In this document: in pieces, positions 22,901 to 31,510 of the stretch
Layout: every line of letters begins with the position of its first letter
How positions within the stretch are numbered: position 1 is the first letter of the stretch
Origin: Linyphia triangularis
Lineage: Eukaryota; Arthropoda; Arachnida; Araneae; Linyphiidae
Assembly (NCBI GenBank): GCA_963978545.1
Contig: OZ021726.1
Coordinates: forward strand, 31,158,459 to 31,222,458
Length of the DNA stretch: 64,000 nucleotides
Reading direction: 5' to 3'
The notes under the pieces: model-generated
Told to the model about the DNA's origin: nothing
Databases searched by the model: none
What the model saw: the letters and a program-made list of their open reading frames with translations, nothing else
Made by a program: the position numbers and the translations under genes

Positions 22901-25900
22901 GCAGTAGGCTACATTTTTTTTCAATCGTGTTTCTTTCCACAGATGTTGGTCTTCAGTGGGTCGAAAAGGAGGCGAACAAGAGATATCTCTGAGCGAAGGA
23001 TGTCATGACAAAGTGTCAGCTGTTCATGAAATAGGCCATGCCATTGGGCTTTGGCATGAGCACAGCAGATCCGACAGAGACGATTACTTGGATATTCAGT
23101 GGAGTAATATTAAACCAGGTACTGCATTATATCTATCCTCCTTTAAGTAAGTCTATGAATAATTACGCAATGTACATTTACTTCTGAACTGAATCCTTGT
23201 AAAGCATGTGGCAAGAAATGATTGATCAAAAGCCACAATTTTTTTAAATTTACCTAATAAACTAATATCAAGATACTTCTTGAACTCTACTCAAATTGGT
23301 GACTTGAGTTTTAATCACAATTCCTATATCACTAATAATTTAAGAAATGGTGTGTAGGGAAGAGAGAACATCTCTTGTTAATATTAAACTATACAGAAAG
23401 AGGTGGAAGTCGTTTAAATGAGAATTCTGTGTGTGATCAGAGTATAGAGTATAGCCATATAAAACTCAAATGTATCAGAAGTAAGGTCCCGATAAAATGT
23501 CTACTCCAATTATTTACAATTAATGTGACTTGGTTATTAATAGATATCCATTTTCAAATCTTTTAAATCTTGGCAGGTTCTGAACAAAATTTTTTGAAAC
23601 TGAAACCATGGGAAAATAACCTGCTCGGCGAGGAGTTTGACTATAAATCCATTATGCTGTACGGTGAGTACGCTTTTGCGAAGGATCGCAAATCTATGAC
23701 GATGAAACCGAAGAAAGAAGGCGTTGTCATAGGTCTCATCAATAACAAACCTGGTCTCAGTGACAGTGATGTGAGAAGAATCAATAAAATGTACGAATGC
23801 AACGGTACGTGGATTAACACTATTGTCGCAAAAAAAAAAAAAAAAAAAAAAAATTGTCTATTGATATAATTTATAAAAGAAAGAATATATTCATTTCAAT
23901 TTTTTAAATCTAACTTGACTCGTTTAACTGTGCTATCTTATATCAGTAAATCCTATATTCTCTAATTCAAAATGTGTACTATGACTCGAATATGAGACTC
24001 AGTAGTTAAGCTGGTTCCCATTTGTGTTAATGTTCCACAAGTGGCTTAAAAAAGTTATTGCAGAGTATATTTCTTTTACTACTAAAGATAGAGAATCAGT
24101 GTAAATCGCAAAAATACTCAAAGTGAGGTAAAAAAAAATTATTAAAAAATAATATTTTAACGAATAATTTATTTTAAATTTTACAGAATTTGAACTCTTA
24201 TATAGCTCTACAGTGCCTGTAAAAACCCTGTTTGATATATTTGGGATACTTCCTGCATACTTAAAACAGCATAATAATGGTCACAGTTACATTGAGAACA
24301 CTCATTATAATTTCATATCTCTGCAGCGTTTTGACGATACTTACTTTCTTTTCGAATGCTAAAATGCCGCAATGAGAAAAACTCAACATGTTATAATGAT
24401 GATTCCATAACAATCACTTTACACTTTTTCTTTTAATTACAAAGATCCTTTTATTTATTTCCGATAACTCGTACTAAGTTCTTTCTAGTAGTGTGAGAAT
24501 AATTTTTAATATATTTCGCAATAGCTTTTAAATAAATTTCGTAATATTTTTTAAATATTTTTTACAATAGGTTCGCCAAGCTTTTCACTAATAGTATAAA
24601 CTGATTAAAAATCTATATGCTAGTATTAACATGATTTGTGATTTTCAAGGTGAAAAAAGACCTCCTCCACCGGACGTTCCAGATTTCAAATGTGATTTTG
24701 AAGTCGACATGTGTGGCATGGAAAACCACGAGAACAACAAGAACACATTGTGGAAAATCGAAAAAGGTTCTTTAGGAGGCAGAACTGGTAATTGTGTGTT
24801 TAATTTTACTAATTTCTTTGAGTTTCTTAGGCTTTGACACAGTACTGTGTTGTTTTACCAATAAAATACATTAAATGTTAATTTGTGCCCATGCCTCCTG
24901 TAAAACTAACTTTTTGTGTCCTTAAAAAAAACCACGATCAGAATTAAACAAAATAACCTTTGGATGGCTCTTTCCACTAGCCCTTATCAAACCAGTGAAA
25001 TTAAATTTATTCACTTTTCTTTTTACAGGAAGCTACTTGTCGGTGAATGCAGCTGACGCCTCCTTCCGAAAAGTCCGTCTGATCACCCCCTTCTTCGGTG
25101 CTTACGGCCGCAAGAAGGCTTGCTTCAAGTTCGATATATTTTTTCACGGGGATGGAGCCGTTTCGCTCGACATCATGGTGCACAGCATTACCACGTCGAA
25201 CTTGGTCATGAAACACGTTAAACAGAAGGACGAGTGGCAGGCAATAAAAATCGAAGTCGATCTGGAAGGGGATGTCAAGGTAAAGGCTAATTTGCACGAT
25301 ACCAGTCGGTATATGTCAGTTGAGATACAAGATCATAAAGACTATAATTATAATGCTTGCCATTCACTAGAAAAGTTCGTTTTTTACTGGCGTTCCAGTT
25401 ACTTACAGCTCCAACAGTTAAAACTTTTTCTATTTACTGACGAGTTGTTTTCCATCTCCCTGTTGCCCGCATGAAGTCTGTATGGTTTAGGTTCTGGCCT
25501 TGCACGCCAAAAGCACCAGATTCGAAGCCTGGGTGGAAGGCGCATGTTTCGTGCACGCAGTCGCATTGCACTAACATTTTCGACCATGAGCCGCACTGCT
25601 ATGTATATTTATATCTATACCGAGCTACAAAACAGGAGTTAATTCAACGCAAGTAATTTATATTAATATCAAAATTTATTAACGCACCTACCATTATTAA
25701 ACAGAACCATTTATAAATTTGTATTTGCCGACCAAACGGTATAGTGGTTAGCATGCTAGCTTCTAGACTGCGAGGGTGCGGGTTCGAGTCCCGTGTAAGG
25801 CATGGATGTTTGTAAATGTATGTTAGCTTGTCAAATGACGAATGTTTCGGCGCATAAAATAGCCCTCGTGTTGCTGACGGTGCCAGATAATCTGAAAACT

Positions 25901-27843
25901 TACCAAACTTGTTGCTTCCCTTGTACATTCACTTCCAAAAGTTAAGCACGGAGGGGAAAAAGTTAATTTCCGTAATCCAATCTGAATGATAGAAGCTGGA
26001 ATTTGCAGCAAAGGTAGAAGGAAGTATGGAAATATCTTAGGTAAAAGCCAATTACGGTTTCGCGATGAGAAATATTCAAAACAGACAGTCGTATAAGAAG
26101 CCGGCGTTGTGAAGGGTTACAAGAGTTACATGTAGGTGCTAAAGGAAGGCGTTTAGATCATTCGTATGATTTTTTTTTTCAAGCTAAATGTGTTTTTATG
26201 ACTTCCAGAAGACGAATGGAAGATTCTGAGCGCTGGCCGGCTATAGGTTGCATTGAAGCAGGACAGTCTATCAGCTATCACAGATGTTGCTCTTTTCTTC
26301 GGCATTCATCATTCCGTTATTTCACGATTATGGAAACAATTCGAAACCCGCCAATTCAAAACCTGTAGCTGGTCTTCCAAGGGTTACGACCCCCCGCGGA
26401 AGATCGATATTGCTGTTGTAGCCAAGGGGAATCGAAGAACGTCCTTCACACGTGTGACATCTATGGTTGCAGCTGCCATTGGTATGACGATAAATGCCAC
26501 TACGGTTCGTCGAAGGCTACACATGAATGGTCTGTACCCTCTGGTACCACGAGTTTGTGTTCCTTTATCAGTCCAATCCAAAGGGGAGCGATTAAAGTGG
26601 TGCCACTAGCATGTGTCTGATTGGGACAACGTTATGTTCACAGATGAGTCCAGATTTGCCCTACAACCCGATGATAAGCGTGTAAGGGTCTGGAGGGAAC
26701 AAGGCACACGCAATTGGCCCCAAAATATCACCGAACATCGTGCATTCCGCTGTGAAAGCATCATGGTTTGGGCAGGGATCTCATTGGGATATCGCACCGA
26801 CCTGCACATCTTCAGGAGAGGTTCTGTGACGGCTGTACGGTATCGAGATGAAGCCTTAAAATCCATTGTGAAATTATACACTGCAGCAGTTTTTCCCCCT
26901 TCTTTCGTTTTAATGTATGATAATGCGCGTCCCCATAGAATTGCCATTGTTGACGACTTTCTGGCGAGTGAGGGGATTGTGCGTATTTAAGTGACTGGCT
27001 TACTAGACGGACCTTAATCCAATTGAAAACCTATGGGATGCCCTCGGCGTGCTGTATTTAGACGTTTCCCAACTCCAGCTACTCTTAGAGAATTAGAAAC
27101 TGCCCTATAGAAGAAATGGTGATTACTGTTCTCTGCGGAGGTTGATCTCCTCGTAACAAGCATGATCACACTCTGTACACGTTGTATGCAGGTGAAGGGT
27201 TCTCACATACCCTATTAATGTCGGTTTTTGCAGTTTGTTTTGAATTTAAACATCATTTCGTTAATGAAGCAAATATGGCGTTATCTTATAATTTATGAAA
27301 ATTCAATCTTTTTTTTTCCTTGTTTGAAATTCTTTGTTTTGTTTCATGAATAAATAAAGAGCTACTTAGTTGCAGCATTTTGTATCAATCAAAGTAGTAC
27401 TTGACCATTTTTTCACATTTTACCGCTCCGTGCTTAACCTTTGGAAATTAGTGTATTTTAAAAAGTTTTTTTTTAGGATATACTACTATTTGCAATCGCC
27501 TCTGACGTACTACATAAAGTTCTAGGTTGAACAACTTTTAAATCATTAAGAAAAGTGTTTTGTGGTATCATACAGGAATTTAATGGTTTTCAATCAATGT
27601 TAAGATTCTGTTTTTATTAAAATAACTCTTTTTAAATACTAGCATTTTCTGAGGATAAATTTTATCCAAGCATTCATTAGAAGAGAAAATATTAATACTA
27701 TAAATTGGTTATAAAGTTTTAAGACCATTCTAATTATACATTTTTCTTTTCAGTTTTCAATGGATGCTCGCACTAGAAAATCGAATGGTGACGGTGTGAT
27801 TGCTTTAGACAATATTCAATACCAACTTCGAGCATGCGACTGA
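16885..27843 (+). CDS. secreted astacin-like zinc metalloprotease with MAM domain, gene 2 (complete)
   Basis: Ten coding exons (16885-16933, 18192-18224, 18312-18358, 19797-19872, 21792-21909, 22943-23118, 23577-23804, 24650-24787, 25029-25279, 27754-27843) join in frame to 401 codons. Residues 1-18 are a hydrophobic signal peptide. A short prodomain follows with the FEGD aspartate-switch motif (30-33). The catalytic domain (about 45-242) has a DVAELWPNG start, the zinc site HEIGHAIGLWH (His136, Glu137, His140, His146), the Met-turn SIMLYG (Met193, Tyr195) and four cysteines. A PPPP linker leads to a MAM domain (257-400) with its four cysteines. Astacins are secreted endopeptidases made as zymogens; in spiders they act in digestive fluid and venom. 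All catalytic residues are intact. The Met-turn has Leu where many astacins have His. It is a tandem paralogue of gene 1. The role (digestive, venom or other) cannot be told from sequence. Confidence 0.95.
18192..18224 (+). CDS. gene 2 exon 2: signal peptide end / propeptide
   Basis: The 33-nt exon has acceptor TTTTTCAG and donor GTGTGT, phase 1 to 1. It encodes YVAANDSMENA. An exon-like stretch at about 17981-18005 was rejected because both its possible acceptors create a stop. Confidence 0.8.
18312..18358 (+). CDS. gene 2 exon 3: prodomain with aspartate switch
   Basis: The acceptor is TTTTATAG and the donor GTAAGT. It encodes GLFEGDIAGIDPYALT. FxGD is the conserved astacin prodomain motif whose Asp occupies the zinc site in the zymogen. 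Confidence 0.88.
18359..19796 (+). other. gene 2 intron 3
   Basis: 1.44 kb of AT-rich intron holding a short MITE (18946-19146). I see nothing else recognisable. Confidence 0.7.
18946..19146. mobile_element. MITE with long terminal inverted repeats
   Basis: 201 bp. The two ends read GGTACTTACGTATTAACGCC inwards, continuing with the related blocks CGCAGCTA and GGTTTTTAAGTGCCG, so each arm spans about 65-70 bp. No clear target duplication; the central part has a GCGTGCGCGTGCG run. Confidence 0.75.
19797..19872 (+). CDS. gene 2 exon 4: N-terminus of mature protease
   Basis: The acceptor is TTAACAG and the donor GTAAGT. It encodes DRNAVVDVAELWPNGVVYYE and the following IDWKL, the first strands of the astacin fold. 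The activation cleavage should fall at or near the start of this exon. Confidence 0.9.
20261..21619. repeat. 1.36-kb long inverted repeat inside gene 2 intron 4
   Basis: Left arm about 20261-20830, right arm about 21061-21619, spacer about 230 bp. The arms are inverted copies that match, with scattered mismatches and indels, along nearly their whole length. Landmark pairs are GATAATTCAGTTTTTCC (20300) with its complement (21585), GTAAGTAAAACAAC with GTTGTTTTACTTAAC, and GCAAGTGATGGAAAGTTCC (20644) with GGAACTTTCCATCACTTGC (21230). No reading frame. In the pre-mRNA this would fold into a very long hairpin. Confidence 0.9.
21792..21909 (+). CDS. gene 2 exon 5: protease domain
   Basis: 118 nt, acceptor TCCTGCAG and donor GTACGC, entering in phase 1 and leaving in phase 2. 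It encodes the helix-rich stretch VKDIIQEAIDEYESKTCLKF, which carries the first conserved astacin cysteine. Confidence 0.9.
21910..22942 (+). other. gene 2 intron 5
   Basis: About 1 kb. A 96-codon open stretch at 22413-22703 has no recognisable domain. AAAGTTACC and AAGGTAACC phrases near 22670-22695 hint at an old relative of the 13416-14338 element. Confidence 0.45.
22943..23118 (+). CDS. gene 2 exon 6: zinc-binding active site
   Basis: 176 nt, acceptor TTTCCACAG. It encodes GCWSSVGRKGGEQEISLSEG, a further cysteine, and HEIGHAIGLWHEH (starting at 23025) followed by SRSDRDDY, the astacin signature. All three zinc histidines and the catalytic Glu are present. Confidence 0.97.
23577..23804 (+). 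CDS. gene 2 exon 7: Met-turn and end of protease domain
   Basis: 228 nt, acceptor TTGGCAG and donor GTACGT. It contains FDYKSIMLYG (Met-turn, Tyr zinc ligand) and PGLSDSDVRRINKMYEC, the usual astacin C-terminal helix and last cysteine. Confidence 0.95.
23805..24649 (+). other. gene 2 intron 7
   Basis: 845 bp, AT-rich, with an A22 run at 23830-23852. No element recognised. Confidence 0.6.
24650..24787 (+). CDS. gene 2 exon 8: linker and MAM start
   Basis: 138 nt. It encodes a GEKRPPPPDVPDF linker followed by KCDFEVDMCGM, the same MAM opening as the gene 1 exon at 1164-1283, and ends SLGGRT in phase 1. Confidence 0.92.
25029..25279 (+). CDS. gene 2 exon 9: MAM core
   Basis: 251 nt with acceptor TTTACAG and donor GTAAAG. 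GC-rich compared with its surroundings. It carries KKACFKFDIFF (third MAM Cys) and DEWQAIKIEVDL (conserved Trp). Confidence 0.93.
25727..25908 (+). mobile_element. tRNA-derived SINE, copy 1
   Basis: The head GCCGACCAAACGGTATAGTGG has a tRNA-like A box (TAGTGGTTAGCATGC) and a B box GGTTCGAGTCCC at about 25783-25794, closing with GTAAGGC. The body continues with ATGACGAATGTTTCGG and GCCAGATAATCTGAA. A second copy with the same head and body lies at 38975-39154. It would be transcribed by RNA polymerase III and mobilised by a LINE. The head alone could pass for a degenerate tRNA gene, but the shared tail identifies a SINE. Confidence 0.88.
25926..27453 (+). mobile_element. Tc1-like element, inactive
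   Basis: Flanked by TA on both sides (25924-25925, 27454-27455). The ends are CATTCACTTCCAAAAG at the left and, inverted from the right, CACTAATTTCCAAAGG, both continuing GTTAAGCACGGAG. Encloses a decayed transposase. Confidence 0.88.
26198..27125 (+). pseudogene. Tc1-like DD34E transposase, several disruptions
   Basis: The reading frame passes through an N-terminal HTH (VALFFGIHHSVISRLWKQF), a second HTH (AAAIGMTINATTVRRRLH), then VMFTDESRF (first Asp), LMYDNARPH (second Asp) and, in another frame, DLNPIENLWDALG (catalytic Glu at about 27025). Frameshifts or stops are visible near 26252, at TAG 26608-26610, at TAA 26988-26990 and again near 27005. Length is normal for Tc1 (about 340 codons), but it cannot produce a protein. 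Confidence 0.88.
27754..27843 (+). CDS. gene 2 terminal exon
   Basis: The acceptor TTTTCAG is followed by 29 codons and TGA. It reads VIALDNIQYQLRACD at the end, the MAM closing strand with the fourth cysteine, and aligns with the gene 1 terminal exon. Confidence 0.92.
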   Translation, partial: FSMDARTRKSNGDGVIALDNIQYQLRACD

Positions 27844-27927
27844 CTCCAGCGCAACAAAACAAAATGAACGGAAGCAAGCCGTTAGAACTCATGATAACTA
27901 TAACAATAGTTATTTATGAAATAATTA

Positions 27928-27933
27928 AATAAA
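27928..27933 (+). promoter_or_regulatory. polyadenylation signal of gene 2
   Basis: AATAAA 85 nt after the TGA stop in an AT-rich 3' UTR. Confidence 0.6.
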
Positions 27934-28563
27934 GCTATAAAAAATTGCGTTCATTTCTCTTTGTGTACTTTATTTTTGATTATTTTCATTCAATATTTTT
28001 TAGGAAAATTATTTGGCTTAATATTTTTAACTTCTTATATCAAATACTCTTAATGGGTGGATGGGTGCTTAAATATGGAATGCGAAAATTGCTAAGCTAT
28101 AGCTCTACACTTTCGCTCGACAATACATTCTGTAAAGTTTACTGAGACCATTCCACATTCCATCCACATTCTCCTGCCACTAAACGGGTTCCATTATCTC
28201 CAGCGAGGAACACCATTATATCTAGGAACGCGGCGGCAGTGTTCCGCCGCCAAGTCCGATAACAAAGCTGCAGACACACAAGAGTATATTATGTATTATG
28301 TTGACAGAGCGTAGGCCCGTTTTCGACCCCTCACAGCTCAGCTTCTATTATGGCTAGAACCCTAATTTTTTTTTTTTTTTTTTTTTTTGCCATCGTGTTG
28401 CCCAGGGTGAGTAAGCGAAAAATAACATAATTGTTAACATTGAACAAGGGAACATGGGAAAAATATCCTTTTAAAATCGCCGAAATCACAGGAATTATAT
28501 TCTTCTTCTTCTGATTCCGGTTCTGACCAAAAGGGCTACAGCCAAAACTATTTGATGAATTTA
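27934..28563. other. intergenic, with a GC-rich hairpin
   Basis: Mostly AT-rich. At 28230-28250 GCGGCGG pairs with CCGCCGC across a 7-nt loop, a sharp GC island. A T24 run lies near 28366-28388. No gene seen. Confidence 0.5.
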
Positions 28564-28843
28564 CACCATTCTTTTTATTATTATTATTATTCTCAGCTTG
28601 ATTAAATGAAGTGCCTTTTGTATGATTTGATGAGTAGGAGGATCTATGTCTCCTGGAAAATATCCCGATACTTGGTAATTTTAGCCAGGTTAAACGCTTT
28701 AATATATTCATACCATTCTTTTTTATTTTTTATTATTCCACTTAGCTTGATTAGAGGAAGCGCCTTTTGTATAAACTAATGAGTACGCGGATCTATATCC
28801 CCCAGAAATGATCCTGGAAGTTGGCAAATGAAACCCGGGTAAT
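28564..28843. repeat. two-unit tandem duplication of about 147 bp
   Basis: The unit at 28564-28694 (ACCATTCTTTTTATTATT, GCTTGATTAAATGAAGTGCC, GAGTAGGAGGATCTATGTC) is repeated with divergence at 28711-28843 (GCTTGATTAGAGGAAGCGCC, GAGTACGCGGATCTATATC). Confidence 0.65.
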
Positions 28844-28960
28844 GACTTATTAAAACGGGTCCATGGATTTCGGTTATTCATCTTTCACTCATTTTTAAGA
28901 AGTGACTTAAAAAATCTTTAATTTGAACCATTAAAACGGTGTAATTAAAAAAAATAAAAA

Positions 28961-29022
28961 TTACTTATTTTTTAATTAAATTGCATGTTTATAAGCATGC
29001 AATTTAATTGAAAAATAACTTT
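28961..29022. repeat. short palindrome
   Basis: Arms of about 27 bp around TTTATAAG: left ends TTAATTAAATTGCATG, right begins CATGCAATTTAATTG. AT-rich hairpin; could be a MITE remnant. Confidence 0.55.
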
Positions 29023-29104
29023 TTTTAAACTTAACTTTTTTTTAAATAACTTTTCAAAAATAACTGTTTCAACTTTTTGCTTGGAAAACCACTTTCAGTT
29101 TAAA

Positions 29105-29206
29105 ATAACGTCTTCTATAGGTGTCTGGTCGGACTCTAAACCACGTACCATCTGATCTGATGCCTGATATCTTACCGGCTCCACCACTGGAGGCGGCTGA
29201 ATTTTT
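29105..29206 (-). mobile_element. possible second tRNA-derived SINE head
   Basis: The minus strand reads AGTGGTGGAGCCGGTAAG (A-box-like), then CAGATCAGATGGTACG and GGTTTAGAGTCCGACC (B-box-like), spaced as in tRNA heads. No second copy in the window, so the call is tentative. Confidence 0.4.
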
Positions 29207-29660
29207 CTTAAAATAATAAGTCTTATATTTCAAACTTAAAGCGAAAGTTGTTTTGCAACGCATTTTTTTATATATATTTATTCTTATGTAAAAGCTGCAA
29301 TATTTAATCATGATATTTATTGTCACTCTCAATACAAAGAGTAGTATGTGAATCTAATGGTGTTGTCGCTTACGGCACTTTTTTTTTTTCCTTCTTTTTT
29401 TTTTTTTTTCTTTCTTAGAGCGACGATATGATTATTCATGCTAAAATATCCATTGGTCGTATCTTATTAATTTAGAACATAACAAATGCAACAACAAAAA
29501 TAATTGATATCTCACAAAAAACATCTAGACGTTGTAAAAAAAGCCCGCCAAGTAAAATAATCAGTCAGAAAAAGTTGTGAAATCTAATGTTTGTCGCCAA
29601 GCGTCCGCGTTTAGTTTCTTTGGAGTATTTGTACACAATGAACTATATTAGAATTATTAG

Positions 29661-29877
29661 GGGGAATCCCCATAGCCAATCAGTACTTGGCAGGCTAGAG
29701 TTTTTATAAAAATAATTTCAATTGAGTGCAAAGCAGCTAAAGCAAATAAAATGAAATTAATCCGAAATAATTCTAGCCTGCCAAGTTCTGATTGCCTATG
29801 GGAATTCCCATAGGCCAAGTTGGCAATAAATGTTATGTCACTAATCACATAACTGATATCGCCAATTTGGCTTACTT
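29661..29877. repeat. two adjoining fold-back repeats
   Basis: The first has arms 29661-29705 and 29773-29816 (CCAATCAG.ACTTGGCAGG against CCTGCCAAGT.CTGATTG). The second is immediately adjacent (about 29813-29877: GGCCAAGTTGGCAATA against ATATCGCCAATTTGGC). Non-coding, MITE-like. Confidence 0.65.
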
Positions 29878-30374
29878 TCAAAATGTACTAGTTTTCCGAC
29901 CCAGCGATCAGAAATCACCTGCGCCCTTCTTCATTAAAAATCAAAGGGCGATGGGTTACCAGACGAAAAAATAGGCTCATTTTTTGGCAAGTTACAACAT
30001 ATTTGGATACCGGATTTAGTTCAACTCATTCAAAGTAGATTTTTGGTCAGTTTCGGCCATTTTTGCCACGGCAGACCAGTGGATTCGTAATCTACCAACT
30101 TTTCTCCACATTCCATAAAAAATTTATAATGATGTTCGATGGGGTACCTGAACATGCAATCGCCTCTCAGTCTACTACCAAATAACCACGGAAGAAGCTC
30201 ATAGTAAGATGACTGAAACTTACGATCATGCTGAGTAAAGCTCTTTTTCCCTTACCACCCACACTTACCCACGCTGATTCAAAAGAGCTAATCAGTTAAT
30301 CAAAATCGCAAGTACAACTCAAGTTGAAAAAATCCGAACGGGCTGTATCTCCCCACATACCAAATACATAGCGT
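29878..30374. other. non-coding, nothing recognised
   Basis: Moderately AT-rich. I see no conserved coding frame or repeat termini. Confidence 0.4.
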
Positions 30375-30610
30375 GAAGGGAAGATTCCAATGAGTTCCAT
30401 CGGTTACCATAGCAACGAAGCAGCTGAAACGGAATTTCTTGAACTGACTGCAGTTCGATGGAAGATCGACAGTTTAGCCTTACATTTGCCGTAGAATTGC
30501 ATCTTCATTTAAAAAAAAAATTAGTAAAATATATAATTTTAGTTTTGAACTAATAAATTTAGAGGCAGCCGGCTGTACTTGTTGTACCCCACGAGCCGCC
30601 ACTGTCCAAT
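30375..30610 (+). repeat. family B dispersed repeat, copy 1
   Basis: Shares GTGAAGGGAAG, GGTTACCAT.GCAACG, TTTAGTTTTGAACTAATAAAT and a CAAGCCG/CGAGCCGCCACTG tail with 32855-33150 in the same orientation. Non-coding. Confidence 0.6.
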
Positions 30611-31200
30611 AGACAAATATATCATTACTAGCCAAATAATGAGCGGTATCCTTGTCCCTTCTCTTGGATTTTCAATGAGAAACGGTACAGATGATTTGAC
30701 TTATCTGGTACCAAATACTTGCATCATAGAGCAAAGAATAGGAGCAGAGGCAGCGTTTCCTTTTGACCTTCATTAGAGAAAAGCATGACACTGCGCGCGA
30801 GGAATCAGGGGTAATATTCATTCATGGAAAAATAACAAATGCATTGCGTACTGAGTCAAATTGCGTTTTATCCACAAATACATGAATAAATCTTTAAAAA
30901 AAAAAAAAAAAAAAAAAAATGTCCCTTAGAATGTATACATTATGCTGCATTAAGAAGAAAAGAAGAAAGTTGTGGATAATTTTATTAAAATTGACCTTTA
31001 GAAGTTCACCTATTTACGGGAAAGTGGGCGGTTTCTCCGCTCACCGGTGACAGATTAAGGTCGCATCGTTCGTAGTCTAATTAAAAAGTTATTTTATAAA
31101 TTTGATTAAAGCAAAAAGTTTTGGCAAAATAGGGTTAATTTTTTTTCTAACTATTCATTAAAATAGCTTTTTCACATTAAAGAAATTCCATTTATCATAT

Positions 31201-31284
31201 ACCAAGTCCGTAGCCAGGAATTTTTTTTGGGAGGGGGGGGGGGGTATGGTGTCGAATATTTGATTAAATACATATAACAAGTTA

Positions 31285-31320
<36 letters not shown>

Positions 31321-31415
31321 AAGGGGTGAAATAAGATTTCACGTAATTTCGGGTTTTTTGTCGGTCCTCCCCCCCTTCGCCCCGTCTACGGGGTCCAAAT
31401 GCTCAAGTGTATTTT
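31201..31415. repeat. insertion in the older P-like copy with G-, A- and C-runs
   Basis: AGTCCGTAGCCAGGAATT at the left and CCGTCTACGGGGTCC at the right are loosely inverted. In between are G12, A38 and C7 runs. Absent from the corresponding position of the 46977-49017 copy. Probably a hAT-type MITE, but its exact ends are unclear. Confidence 0.4.
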
Positions 31416-31510
31416 TTGCATTATCTTTCCAAAAATTTAATATATTGTTAATGTATAATATTTAGCTTATAATTTTATTGCATTTTATAATATCTATATT
31501 GTAGAAATGG

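Larger units (their letters stand above)
25280..27753 (+). other. gene 2 intron 9
   Basis: 2.47 kb containing a tRNA-derived SINE (25727-25908) and a dead Tc1 element (25926-27453) almost back to back. A GATTCGAAGCC phrase at about 25529-25539 resembles a B box and may mark another old SINE piece. Confidence 0.7.

Noticed and set aside
25727..25802. A functional tRNA gene
   Set aside because: The A and B boxes are tRNA-like, but the same head plus a shared non-tRNA tail recurs at 38975-39154 with target duplications, so it is a SINE.
28331..28711. 126-codon minus-strand frame
   Set aside because: Built from Asn/Lys runs encoded by simple repeats and crosses a two-unit tandem duplication.
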